The translations under genes were made by a program, and so were the position numbers. The notes beneath the pieces are model-generated. The model was not told the DNA's origin. It worked only from the letters and a program-made list of their open reading frames with translations, and did no database searches. From the NCBI GenBank assembly GCA_964398055.1, contig CAYNLK010000004.1, positions 124,001-188,000 on the forward strand: 64,000 nucleotides of DNA, given 5' to 3'. This document shows, piece by piece, positions 7,695 through 16,338 of the stretch. The stretch comes from CAYNLK01 sp964398055. Lineage in GTDB: Bacteria; Chloroflexota; Anaerolineae; 4572-78; J111. How positions within the stretch are numbered: position 1 is the first letter of the stretch; each line of letters begins with the position of its first letter.

Positions 7695-8969
7695 TCACCG
7701 GGACAGTTCCCAATTCAACACCCGTCGCCGGTAAGGATACACGATGTGGTGAATTTTGCCCAGCAAATCGACGTCATCACCATAATGCCATACTTGCTGA
7801 TCGCGGAACATAAATGGGGGACGCTGGCGGGGTTCACGGGCCACCAGATGAAAACGGGTATTGGCGCCGCGAGCAATGCCGGCTTCGATACAGGTATTTA
7901 GGTTGTCTGCCGAAATATCAGCGATCATCAAAAAAGCGTTTCTGATCTGGCCGGCAATAACTTCCTGGATTTGACCAGTCCGAATTTCATCCCCCATAAT
8001 GCAGGGCATAGCCGTTACCCGCTGGATGGTTTGCTTAATGGCCTTATTTCTGGCCTGATGCTGCTCATCGAAATCTGTCCCGAAAAAGATGTAATGAGGA
8101 TACGCCGGGGCTGTCCATTCTTCCTTGAGTATTTCGATGCCGTCTTGCAGGCCACCCTCGTCGGAGATACTTTCTTTACCATCATTGTTAACGACCTTTA
8201 CGGCCAGGCTGGTCAAGCTTTCAGGCAATTTCACCGTTGCCTCCGGCACAATCAGGTAGGGTAAGCCCAATTTCTGGGCAATCTCGATCTCGGCCAGCAT
8301 ATATTTAGAGGTTTGACCCTGCTCCCGGTCGGGTAGAATGGCAACCAGCCCGCCACAACTGGAGATGATGGACTCAACTCGTTTGCCTTCGGCAAAGCCG
8401 GCCTGGTCTTCTGAGTCGCCGATCAACCTGAAACCGGCCTGAACTAAGTGTTGGCAGACGGCATCGGCCAGGGGGGCTTCGGTAGGGCGCCAGGTTCGAC
8501 TGACATAAATATCCCGGCTTCTGCCCAGCTCCAAATCAACGTCATCGTAATAAAGACCGGTCAGCAACTCATTCGCCCGCTCGACATCGAGCTGCCCGTC
8601 AAGCAGATCGATCCATTTGGTGGTTTGCAGAAAGCCGGGAATCTCGCACTCTTCCAGGCGGATTGGAATGATGCGATAGTCTTTGAACTGCGTTCTGTGA
8701 CCCACGGCGGCATTGAACTCTTCTTCAACCCAACCCGATTTGGTCGAGGCTTTGGAGAGGACAATGATCATGGCCCGCGACTCAGCGATGGCCTTGGGTA
8801 AATAAGTGCCGATCATGGTACCGGCCGGCAAATAGTCGGCATCATACCAGATGGGAATTGCGGCCGTTTCCTTTAGCCAGGCGTACAGGCGATCAACCAC
8901 CGGCTTGTTGGCATGGGCATGGCTGAGGAAAGCGTGAAATTGACGTTTATGAACCGGTAACGCGCTCAT
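7695..8969 (-). CDS. TIR-domain protein with two further Rossmann-like modules
   Basis: A 424-residue protein. Residues 10-125 form a TIR domain: FHAFLSHAHANKPVVDRL, then IPIWYDADYLPAG, and SGWVEEEF at 78-85, in which Glu84 sits where the NAD-hydrolysing glutamate of catalytic TIRs is found. Residues 150-290 (DIYVSRTWRPTEAPLADAV to LAVKVVNND) look like a second TIR or SLOG-like fold. Residues 300-410, with FLMIADISADNLNTCIEAGIARG, resemble nucleoside deoxyribosyltransferase-like domains. The ATG chosen overlaps the upstream stop as ATGA, implying translational coupling; an in-frame start 39 bases earlier is less likely. Predicted role: effector that hydrolyses NAD or a nucleotide when the system is triggered. 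TIR is clear; the second and third modules are tentative. Confidence 0.8.
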   Translation of the reverse strand: MSALPVHKRQFHAFLSHAHANKPVVDRLYAWLKETAAIPIWYDADYLPAGTMIGTYLPKAIAESRAMIIVLSKASTKSGWVEEEFNAAVGHRTQFKDYRIIPIRLEECEIPGFLQTTKWIDLLDGQLDVERANELLTGLYYDDVDLELGRSRDIYVSRTWRPTEAPLADAVCQHLVQAGFRLIGDSEDQAGFAEGKRVESIISSCGGLVAILPDREQGQTSKYMLAEIEIAQKLGLPYLIVPEATVKLPESLTSLAVKVVNNDGKESISDEGGLQDGIEILKEEWTAPAYPHYIFFGTDFDEQHQARNKAIKQTIQRVTAMPCIMGDEIRTGQIQEVIAGQIRNAFLMIADISADNLNTCIEAGIARGANTRFHLVAREPRQRPPFMFRDQQVWHYGDDVDLLGKIHHIVYPYRRRVLNWELSR

Positions 8970-11900
8970 GATGTTATCACCTCGGCGATAGGTTCTCTTT
9001 TTTGCCAATGGTCAAACTTGGTGATATTCAAATGTTCAACGATGCCGCCCATCTGGCGCACTTCTTTGACCATATGGCCGGTGCCGCCGGGACCGTCGCC
9101 GCCTTTGCCGTCCCACAGCACAATCAGCCGCACCCGCTCGATACCGTAGCACAGGGTTGAATAGAGCGCCCAGCGACTGTTCCGGGCAAAGGGGTTGTCG
9201 CCTGCCGGGACAGGCCCGACCCGCTCCGGTTGCAGATGGAAGGTGACGTTGGGGTGCTGGCGGATCTGGTAGAAGCGTTCGACCCAATGGTCTCCGGCAA
9301 AGCTGACCGACTCCTCGATGAAGCGGGCCTCGGCAAAAGGCAGATAGGCGTCTACTTTCAGCCCTCGCTGTAAACAGGCTTCAATAAAGAGGATGTCGCC
9401 GCCGCAGGCCACGCCGGGGGTGATGACCATATCATTGGCATTGGCGTTGAGTTTGGTCAAAGCTGCGTCGATTCTCTGGCGGACTTCCTCTTCCATCTCG
9501 GGTGGGAAGCGCGGTTCGGGCCGGCCGGGGCGGTCGATCATGTGACCGGCGCAGAGAAAGACCTGAACCGGGTCATAATCGTTTGAGGTCGCTACATAAT
9601 CCTTAACCGTATCCATCTTGTCCAGGGCTTCCTGGAGGACGGCAATTCCGGCCTGAACGTAGTCGGGGCGGAAGTTCAGGGCCTTTAGCCACTGCAATTG
9701 ACCCAGCACCGACTGAATCTTGTACCGGGTTTCGGCGCCCAGAGCCAGGGCTTTACGGTAGGCCCGGGTCACAACCTGTGGGCGGGTGGCTGTATTGACG
9801 GCCAGGTCGCCCAGCGAAGCAAACGCCCAGAAATCGTTGGGATTTTGTTTGACGCCCTGCTCCAGGGCAAACTGGACCGCGCCGCTCAACGCCGGTAACT
9901 GCTGCCGGAGCGCCTCGATCTCCGGGTCCAGATCGGCGGCTTGCCCAAACTGCCGTTGCAGATGGTCAAGCACCATTAAAAGGGTCAGAGCATTGATGCC
10001 GGAATAGAAATGGCGCTGGTCCAAACAATAGGCGGCCAGATAGGTATCGACGGATCGCTTCAAAATAAAGCTGGCTTCGAACGCAGCTTGCAGCCGGGCC
10101 GATTCGGGTTCCAGGCTATGCCAGGCTTCGTGCCACATATCTTTGTAGAGCTTTCCCAAAAAGGCCATTGTCTCCGAGTCGCCGCCATTCTCCTGAACCA
10201 GCCGCTCCAGTTTTACCACGGCCTCGTCCCGCCGTTTCAAGCGGCCCAATTCAAAGGCTTCTTCGCGCCGAAAAATGAGACTCTTGGGGTTGATTTCCAG
10301 CCCGCGGCGGTACTGCTGGTGCGCCAAGTCGTGGTGGCCCGTGCCGCTGAGGGCTTTGGCGGCCTGGCCAATGGCCTCTTCGCGGATGAGCGGGTTGCGA
10401 ACCTCTTCGGTCAGCAGCAGCACATCGCCAATATGATTTTGGCGACGGGCAATATCCACTCGCTCCCGCCAGACGTTGTACTCCCGCCAGTAGCCGGCGG
10501 CCAGCGGCGTGCGCAGGGCGGTGCGATCCGGCTCAGCCAGGCCGGTGAGCAGGTTGAAGATAGGGCTGTGGACTCGCTCCAGCTCTGAGGCCCAGGTGTC
10601 ACGGGCCACTTTGGCGATGGTCTGGATATCTTTGGCCAGAAAGGCCGGGTCTGGCCGGCCGTCCTCGGCGGTATGGTAGGGGATGGTGCGCACGTTGAAC
10701 ACGTCAAAAGGCATATAGGCCCGCCCGGACTGAATATGGACCACCCCCCGCCGCCGCAGGGCGTGGCGCACGCCCAACTCGTAGAAGGCGTTGGCATTGT
10801 CGATGCTCAAATCGGCGATGACCAGGTCGGCCAGCAGCAGTTCCTGAAACATGTCGGTCAAGATGTCGCCGCTGACCGATTCCTCGTCGGCCCGGAACGG
10901 CTCAAAGCCGGCCTCGATCAGGGCTGGCCTGATCAACTGCTGGTAGACGCTGTCGAAATCGATCCAGCGCCCTTTGGCATCTTGTTTACGACCAAAAGGC
11001 ATCACCACAAAGGCGTGAGGCGAGCCTGGTTCCGGCTCTTTTGGCGCCGGCGTTTCAACCGCCTCCGTTTCCTGGCCGGCCTCCGAGGGGGTAACCGCCT
11101 CTTTGACCGAAGCCGCCGCTACCGAGACAGCTTTGGTGTCGGCGGCCGGGGCGGTTGCAACGGTATCGCCATCCGGCGCTTGCAGGGCAGCCAGGCCTTG
11201 CCGCATGGTCGAGATAAATTGTTGATGCTGGCTCCACAACACGCCTTCAGTGGCCTCGACTAACTGGAAAAAGCGCGTCTCTGTTTGCTGCTCTGGTTTT
11301 AAGGTTAGCCAATCGTCGCGAATGCTTTTTAGCTCCAGCGCCACTTTGCTGTAATTCTTGATCAAGTCATCGTAGCGCCGTAATTCCGTCCAGGCGGTAA
11401 AGGCCGCGGCCAGCGAGGCGGTCAGCGCCACCAGAATGTTCAGTCCGACCGCGGCCAGGATGGTACCGGCCCCGCCGGCCACAAAGATGAGGGCCAGGAA
11501 AACATTGCGGTTTTTTTCAAAACCAACCATTTTGCGGGTGTGCCAGTCGAGCTGATGTTCCAGGCGAATATTCATGTAGGTGGGGGCGGACAGGTTGTCG
11601 AAATCGCCGTCATGAGAGGCGGCTAAGGTCGAGTCTTGCGCGCGGCTAAATTGCTGTTTGATTTTGGGCCACAAGCGGTGAAGGTGGATCAGCGCCGCCC
11701 AAAAAGAGACCTCCTGGTCCGCAGCCGGTGGGATTGGGCCGCCATAGGGTTTAAAAACCAGATTTCCTTCAACCGACTCAAAGAGGCGGAGTTGAATATC
11801 TTTCAGCTCTTGTTTGAGCTGGTTATCCCGGTCTGGCTCAGCGGACCAGACTGTGCGGTACAAGAAAATATCTTTGCGGATTTCCTCGGCGCCGGCCCGC

Positions 11901-12208
11901 AGAGCGAGCCACCGCTCGCCAAGCCGTAATTTGTTGGCAAAGGCCAATAGCACCGAGCCAACAATCGGCGTCGCAATGAGGACGAAATTCAGCCCGCGCG
12001 CCACGGTTACTTCCGCCGTATAACTGGCCACAACCTGCTGGGTAATAATGGCTAACAAGGTGGCCAGCACACTCAAGATGATGACCCACAGGCGCAAGGT
12101 AAAATGCCATTTCTGGGCTTCATTGGCATTCGCATCTAACTCGGCAAAGTGCTGCCAGGCTATTTCCAGAATTTCGGACCGGCCGGCGCCGTGGTTGTTT
12201 TCACTCAT
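8966..12208 (-). CDS. Giant SLATT-SLATT/deoxyribohydrolase-like/TPR/SLOG-like protein
   Basis: A 1080-residue protein starting at an ATG with a GGAGC ribosome-binding site; an in-frame TTG 51 bases earlier is weaker. Residues 12-180 and about 205-375 are two SLATT (DUF4231-like) modules, each with a paired membrane hairpin (40-58 and 76-92; about 235-280). Residues 398-515 (HAFVVMPFGRK, then LLADLVIADLSIDNANAFYELGVRHALRR) match the nucleoside deoxyribosyltransferase/DRHyd group. Residues 600-880 are helical repeats like the TPR/TRAFs-binding region of eukaryotic ASK kinases. Residues 880-1075 (VFLCAGHMID, VITPGVACGGDILF) resemble a SLOG nucleotide-sensor. The architecture suggests a membrane-perforating effector gated by nucleotide sensing and processing. 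It heads an operon with the TIR and RyR genes. Domain names are by eye. Confidence 0.8.
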   Translation of the reverse strand: MSENNHGAGRSEILEIAWQHFAELDANANEAQKWHFTLRLWVIILSVLATLLAIITQQVVASYTAEVTVARGLNFVLIATPIVGSVLLAFANKLRLGERWLALRAGAEEIRKDIFLYRTVWSAEPDRDNQLKQELKDIQLRLFESVEGNLVFKPYGGPIPPAADQEVSFWAALIHLHRLWPKIKQQFSRAQDSTLAASHDGDFDNLSAPTYMNIRLEHQLDWHTRKMVGFEKNRNVFLALIFVAGGAGTILAAVGLNILVALTASLAAAFTAWTELRRYDDLIKNYSKVALELKSIRDDWLTLKPEQQTETRFFQLVEATEGVLWSQHQQFISTMRQGLAALQAPDGDTVATAPAADTKAVSVAAASVKEAVTPSEAGQETEAVETPAPKEPEPGSPHAFVVMPFGRKQDAKGRWIDFDSVYQQLIRPALIEAGFEPFRADEESVSGDILTDMFQELLLADLVIADLSIDNANAFYELGVRHALRRRGVVHIQSGRAYMPFDVFNVRTIPYHTAEDGRPDPAFLAKDIQTIAKVARDTWASELERVHSPIFNLLTGLAEPDRTALRTPLAAGYWREYNVWRERVDIARRQNHIGDVLLLTEEVRNPLIREEAIGQAAKALSGTGHHDLAHQQYRRGLEINPKSLIFRREEAFELGRLKRRDEAVVKLERLVQENGGDSETMAFLGKLYKDMWHEAWHSLEPESARLQAAFEASFILKRSVDTYLAAYCLDQRHFYSGINALTLLMVLDHLQRQFGQAADLDPEIEALRQQLPALSGAVQFALEQGVKQNPNDFWAFASLGDLAVNTATRPQVVTRAYRKALALGAETRYKIQSVLGQLQWLKALNFRPDYVQAGIAVLQEALDKMDTVKDYVATSNDYDPVQVFLCAGHMIDRPGRPEPRFPPEMEEEVRQRIDAALTKLNANANDMVITPGVACGGDILFIEACLQRGLKVDAYLPFAEARFIEESVSFAGDHWVERFYQIRQHPNVTFHLQPERVGPVPAGDNPFARNSRWALYSTLCYGIERVRLIVLWDGKGGDGPGGTGHMVKEVRQMGGIVEHLNITKFDHWQKREPIAEVITS

Positions 12209-12303
12209 CTTGGGCTGCTCCGTAGCTACTAACTTGATTGGCGGGTCTATCCTGATCAAAGCAGGTCAATCCGACCAAAGATCATGGTATTACAGCAGAT
12301 TTC

Positions 12304-12332
12304 ATTGTAATACTTATTGGCGTTGGGTGCAA
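12304..12332 (-). promoter_or_regulatory. Promoter of the SLATT/TIR/RyR operon
   Basis: Read on the minus strand: TTGCAC (12332-12327), a 17-base spacer and TACAAT (12309-12304), about 95 bases before the SLATT start codon. It is back to back with the plus-strand promoter of the PH-domain gene, 42 bases away. Confidence 0.5.
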
Positions 12333-12374
12333 TTCAAGTTTAAGGTTGACCCAATAACAGACCAGCCGAACTGA

Positions 12375-12403
12375 TTGACAAGAAAAGGCTATTGGATTAA
12401 AGT
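12375..12403 (+). promoter_or_regulatory. Promoter of the PH-domain gene
   Basis: A perfect TTGACA at 12375-12380, 17-base spacer, then TAAAGT at 12398-12403. The 333-base gap between the divergent genes (12,209-12,541) holds this site, the opposite promoter and a filler tract, but no ORF I can support. Confidence 0.5.
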
Positions 12404-12487
12404 GACAGGTATTGCCAGGGCGATCAGGGATAGCTCCTCAGCCTGCACCAGGCGATGGTATCCCGCCCGCTGACTACTGATCGCCAA

Positions 12488-12529
12488 ACAGTTCACAATT
12501 CACAATTCACTATTCATCATTCACAATCT
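12488..12529. repeat. TTCACAATTCACAATTCAC filler tract
   Basis: Short overlapping words (TTCACAA, TTCACTA, TTCATCA) lie immediately before the ribosome-binding site of the PH-domain gene. They are open in frame with it, which could mislead an annotator into a start 87 bases too early. Confidence 0.55.
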
Positions 12530-12541
12530 TTTGGAGGTGCT

Positions 12542-13093
12542 ATGTCTTTAGCGCAGATGGAAGCCAGGTTAAAGGCCAGTATTTGGCAGGCGGTTGCCCG
12601 GAGTGGGGTGAATGTAACCGCTCTGCCGGAAGGCGATATGGCCAAGTTGGTCGAGGCGATTACCGACGGCGTATTGAAAGAGGTTGATGACATTCTCGGT
12701 GAAGCCAGCGGCCGGCCGGCCTCACTGGCCGCGCCCGAGATCAGCCCGGCGGAGACTGACGACGAAGAACGGCTGTTATGGGAGGGACGCCCCTTTTTAT
12801 CGCTGACCGTTTATTACCGGATCACGAGTGAACGGCTGCGCATTTCTGAGGGCTTGCTGGGCAAAGAGCACGAGGATATTGAGCTAGTCCGGGTTCAGGA
12901 TGTCGATCACAAGCAGTCTTTGACCGAACGAATGTTAAATATTGGGGATATCTACGTTCGCAGTCACGATCCCAGTAACCCTGAAATTGTCCTCAACAAT
13001 GTCTCTAACCCGGCCGAAGTCCACGAGATTCTGCGCCGGGCGATTTTGAAGGCGCGCCAGAGGCATAATTTGAGCTATCGGGAAGAGATGTAG
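12542..13093 (+). CDS. Bacterial PH-domain (bPH2-like) protein
   Basis: A 183-residue protein whose ATG follows a TGGAGGTGC ribosome-binding site. Residues 1-75 form a helical region (MEARLKASIWQAVARSG, then an acidic linker). Residues 78-175 resemble the YdbT/DUF304 type of pleckstrin-homology fold: LLWEGRPFLSLTVYYRITSERLRI, VRVQDVDHKQSLTERMLNIGDIYV, and VLNNVSNPAEVHEILRRAI, the typical end of a bPH2 domain. It has no membrane segment, unlike many DUF304 proteins. It is divergent from the SLATT/TIR/RyR operon, sharing its regulatory gap, and may be a lipid- or protein-binding partner or just a neighbour. I am confident of the fold class, not of the function. Confidence 0.7.
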   Translation: MSLAQMEARLKASIWQAVARSGVNVTALPEGDMAKLVEAITDGVLKEVDDILGEASGRPASLAAPEISPAETDDEERLLWEGRPFLSLTVYYRITSERLRISEGLLGKEHEDIELVRVQDVDHKQSLTERMLNIGDIYVRSHDPSNPEIVLNNVSNPAEVHEILRRAILKARQRHNLSYREEM

Positions 13094-13096
13094 AGT

Positions 13097-13198
13097 TGTT
13101 GTCAGTTGTCAGTTGTCAGTTGTCAGTTGTCAGTTGTCAGTGATCAGTGGGCTCCGCTCACTGTTCACTGTTCACTGTTCACTCGTCACTGATCACTG
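13097..13198. repeat. TTGTCAG and TTCACTG tandem tracts with hairpin ends
   Basis: Six copies of a 7-base TTGTCAG word are followed by several copies of a TGTTCAC word. CAGTGATCAGTG (13,137-13,148) is complementary to CACTGATCACTG (13,187-13,198), so the tract can fold into a large hairpin between two convergent genes. It may replace a conventional terminator. The last bases overlap the methyltransferase stop. Confidence 0.65.
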
Positions 13199-13960
13199 CT
13201 TTGCGGCGACGAAGATCATGCGGGGACTGTCGCCGTCGAACGGTTCCATCTCGTAACTACCGTAGATGTTTTCGACGGTATAGCCGCTCATCTTTAACAG
13301 TAGCTCCAGCTCAAAGCGATAGACAAAGCGGAGCGAGAAGGGCAAGGTGATCCGGCGGACGTGGCCCGCCCGGTCGATCTCGTCCAGAATGTAGGTGAGA
13401 TGGCGTAACTGCCTGGCCAGGTCGATGTCGTGGCGCCAGTACCACTGCACGGTGTGACCGGTCAATTCGACCACACTTTCGGCCTCAAAATAGAGCCGGC
13501 CATCCACCTCGGCCAGCATCACCGGCTCAGGGTAAAAGAGGTCGATGACCAGTTGGCCGCCCGGCTGCAGATGGCGGTGGATAGCTTGCAGCGTCGCCAA
13601 CTGCTCCGCCATCGACTGGCAGTGCATAAAGGTGTTGAGCGGCATAAGGGCCAGGCTAAACTCCTTGTGCGGCAGGTCAAACTCACGCATATCGGCTTGA
13701 ACCAGGGTCACCTGGTCGGTCAAGCCGGCAGCGGCCAGTTTGGCTTGGGCCGCAGTCAGGGCTACTGAGGACAGGTCAAGACCGGTCAGGGTGTAACCGG
13801 CCTGAGCCAGGGGCAACAATAACCGCCCGGTGCCGCAGCCGACCTCCAGAATAGGGCCAGCAGCCGTTTGAGCCAGCGTCTCCCACATCGGCAGGTCTTC
13901 CTCCAAATCCCCGTGGAGGAAGTCGTAATACTGGGCCAGCAGATCCAAATCAGAACTCAT
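13193..13960 (-). CDS. SAM-dependent methyltransferase (class I)
   Basis: A 255-residue Rossmann-fold methyltransferase. Motif I ILEVGCGTGRLLLPLA lies at residues 37-52, the acidic end of beta-2 at LTGLDLS, and motif III at VQADMREFDL. The C-terminal half (LVIDLFYPEP to MIFVAAK) completes the fold and matches small-molecule methyltransferases of the type annotated as Methyltransf_25. The substrate is unknown. Its ATG overlaps the stop of the sensor kinase gene by ATGA, so the two are translationally coupled. A pairing of a GAF/PAS kinase with a methyltransferase is unusual. The 3' end runs into the filler hairpin. Confidence 0.82.
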   Translation of the reverse strand: MSSDLDLLAQYYDFLHGDLEEDLPMWETLAQTAAGPILEVGCGTGRLLLPLAQAGYTLTGLDLSSVALTAAQAKLAAAGLTDQVTLVQADMREFDLPHKEFSLALMPLNTFMHCQSMAEQLATLQAIHRHLQPGGQLVIDLFYPEPVMLAEVDGRLYFEAESVVELTGHTVQWYWRHDIDLARQLRHLTYILDEIDRAGHVRRITLPFSLRFVYRFELELLLKMSGYTVENIYGSYEMEPFDGDSPRMIFVAAKQ

Positions 13961-16050
13961 TTACCGGGTTCCAGAATGAGGGGCAGCGACAGGGTGAAAG
14001 TACTGCCCTGGCCGGGTATGCCTGCGCTTTGGACTGAGATTTTGCCGCCGTGGGCCTCGGCGGCCAGTTTGCAGAAGGCCAGTCCCAGGCCCACTCCAGC
14101 CGGGGCGTTGGTCGAGTGGTCCACTCTGACGAATTTGTTAAAAATATGAGCCTGATCGGCTTTGCTGATGCCGGGGCCATTATCGGCGACGGCGAAGGTT
14201 ATCGTGTCATCGGCCAGACTGGTCGTCAGCGAGACTTTGCCCTTCCGGGGGGTATATTTGATCGCGTTGTCAATCAGGTTGATCAGCACTCGCCGGATCA
14301 TATTGGCATCCAGCCAGACCGGTGGGATTTCCGGCAAAGGGCCAAAAGTTAGCGTCATAGCTTTGGCCGCAGCCCGAGGCGTTGCCTGTTTTTCCACTGC
14401 CTGAATCAATTCCTCAAGCTCGACCAGCTCGCGCTGGAGCGGCACTTCTCCCTGCTCCAGGCGGCTGATATCCAACATCGAGTCGACCAGATCTTTGACC
14501 TCTTGGCTGGTCTGGAGCGCCAGATCGAGCAGCCGGTTGACCTTTTTGGGGTCGGGATTAGCGGCCAGCAGCATCGGCAGTAGTTCGATGGAGTTGATCA
14601 TGTTACCGATTGGACCGCGCAAATCGTGGATGACCATGTTCAACAGATCTTGACGCAGTTTTTCGGCTTGCTTGCGGGCGGAAATGTCTCGACCGACCCA
14701 CTGGACGCAAGTTTTGCCCCCATAGAGGACCTGGCGAGCCTTTAACTCCAATGAAATGGTCTGGCGGTAGGCGTCAAGCACATCCAGCTCCAGGGAAAGC
14801 TCACGCCAAACTTTCAGACGGTTGGCATATTGGTCCAGATAGTCATGCAACTTAGGATGAATGAAGTTGATGTCGCCGCCAATTAAAGCATCTTTGGGCC
14901 GGCGCAACATCTGGCAGGCGGTCCGGTTGACATTCAGGATGAGGCCCTGGTAGGTGGCAATTACGATCAAATCAGTACTGCCTTCAAACAGGCCGGTGTA
15001 GCTGATTTCGGCGCTCTGCAAGCGAGCTACAATCTGGGCATTGGCCACGGCTGTGGCGGCCTGGTCGGCAAAAGCAGCCACTTCTTGGGCATTCTCAGCG
15101 GTATATTTGCCAATCTCATAGCTGTCAACAGTCAGCATGCCGATGACCTGGTCACGAGCAATTAAAGGGGCGCCAATCCAACTATGAACCTGGCGAGTGG
15201 AGGAGCTTTTGAGCCAATGGGGTTCGGTATCCACATCGTCGAGCACGATGGGTTTTTTTTGGAGGATGGCCTGGTAGTTAGGGCTATCTTCGTTAACCCG
15301 GATGACCACACTCAAGGCGTCGGCCATATCTTCAAAACAACGCGCTGCCCGAACCGACAGGGTTTCTTCTTGTTCATCATACAGCATAATTGAACTACTG
15401 TCGTACTCGACTACCAGGGCCAGTTGCTCCAAAATGAGATCAAGAACCTTATTGAGATCGAGCGTCGAGTTGATCGTCCGGGCTACGGAAGCCAGGGTGT
15501 CGGCCAGGCGGCGACGGCGTTGTTCAGCTTTAAACAGGCGGGCGTTGGTAATCGCAAAGGCAGCCTGATCAGCCATAACGGTGAGCATAGTCAGGTCGTC
15601 TTGGGTAAAATAGTCAGGGCCAGGAGCGGTGAGAGTTAGAATACCGACGAGCTGATCAGGCAGTTGGATAGGCACGCCGATGGCGCTGCGGGCTTCGGGT
15701 AGGTGCTCACTACTGCTCCGGTTATACCAGCGCTCATCACGGCTGGTATCCTGGATGATCGCGCCCTGCCGTTGTTCTTTGATCCATTTGACCAGACCCT
15801 GATCAAGAACGGCCTCCAATTGAGGTCGTTTGCGCTGCTGCACCTCAAAATTGGTGATGAAGAAGAAATTTTCTAACTGCCCATCAGCGCCAAATAAAAA
15901 GAGGCTGCCATCGGTAACGCCAACAGTGGCCAGGGTGGCCGACAGAACCCGATTCAGCACTTCGTCAATATCGAGGCCGGCGTTGAATTCACGCGTAACC
16001 GCATACAAAAGATCTAAACGGGAGCGAACCCGAGGTGCATCGGGTAACAT
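13957..16050 (-). CDS. Sensor histidine kinase with two GAF domains and a PAS domain
   Basis: A 697-residue soluble kinase. Residues 15-165 are a first GAF domain (DEVLNRVLSATLATVGV, IGVPIQLPDQLVGILTL), 195-345 a second (DLNKVLDLILEQLALVVEYDS, SWIGAPLIARDQVIGMLTV) and about 350-465 a PAS domain (YTGLFEGSTDLIVIATYQGLILNVNRTAC). Residues 470-540 hold the HisKA box MVIHDLRGPIG, with the phosphorylated His in HDLRGP. The ATP-binding domain at 575-695 shows N-box NLIDNAIKYTP, G1 ADNGPGIS and G2 GVGLGLAFCK. No membrane segment is present, so it senses a cytoplasmic ligand, light or redox. The ATG at 16,050 is preferred to the GTG just before it because of GAGGG spacing. No response regulator is adjacent; the methyltransferase gene overlaps its end. 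Confidence 0.9.
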   Translation of the reverse strand: MLPDAPRVRSRLDLLYAVTREFNAGLDIDEVLNRVLSATLATVGVTDGSLFLFGADGQLENFFFITNFEVQQRKRPQLEAVLDQGLVKWIKEQRQGAIIQDTSRDERWYNRSSSEHLPEARSAIGVPIQLPDQLVGILTLTAPGPDYFTQDDLTMLTVMADQAAFAITNARLFKAEQRRRRLADTLASVARTINSTLDLNKVLDLILEQLALVVEYDSSSIMLYDEQEETLSVRAARCFEDMADALSVVIRVNEDSPNYQAILQKKPIVLDDVDTEPHWLKSSSTRQVHSWIGAPLIARDQVIGMLTVDSYEIGKYTAENAQEVAAFADQAATAVANAQIVARLQSAEISYTGLFEGSTDLIVIATYQGLILNVNRTACQMLRRPKDALIGGDINFIHPKLHDYLDQYANRLKVWRELSLELDVLDAYRQTISLELKARQVLYGGKTCVQWVGRDISARKQAEKLRQDLLNMVIHDLRGPIGNMINSIELLPMLLAANPDPKKVNRLLDLALQTSQEVKDLVDSMLDISRLEQGEVPLQRELVELEELIQAVEKQATPRAAAKAMTLTFGPLPEIPPVWLDANMIRRVLINLIDNAIKYTPRKGKVSLTTSLADDTITFAVADNGPGISKADQAHIFNKFVRVDHSTNAPAGVGLGLAFCKLAAEAHGGKISVQSAGIPGQGSTFTLSLPLILEPGK

Positions 16051-16236
16051 CACTATCCCTCTGTTAAGAAACCTGGCATCATAGTTTGATTTTCACTCCT
16101 CTAACAGGATGAGCCGGCCGGCTGTGGCGGCGAGTTGGAGTGGTTTGGCAATATGGCGACGCTTTCATTATAACACAACCGGCAGCCAGAATTGTATTAG
16201 CTTAAGGTACTACTTTCTCAGGTTAACGCTGGCCCA

Positions 16237-16265
16237 TTGACAGCGCCCCTGTCTGACGGTATACT
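16237..16265 (+). promoter_or_regulatory. Near-consensus sigma-70 promoter
   Basis: Perfect TTGACA at 16,237-16,242, 17-base spacer and TATACT at 16,260-16,265. An apparent upstream TTG start of the flavoprotein frame falls on this -35 box, so translation must begin downstream. Confidence 0.8.
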
Positions 16266-16338
16266 CCCCTATGGCAATGAAAAACCCCTTATGTTTGGAA
16301 GCAACGCCAGCCTTTATCGCTGCAAACAACAGTTAAGA

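Noticed and set aside
13097..13198. CRISPR array
   Set aside because: The repeated words are only 7-8 bases, contiguous without unique spacers, and near no cas gene.
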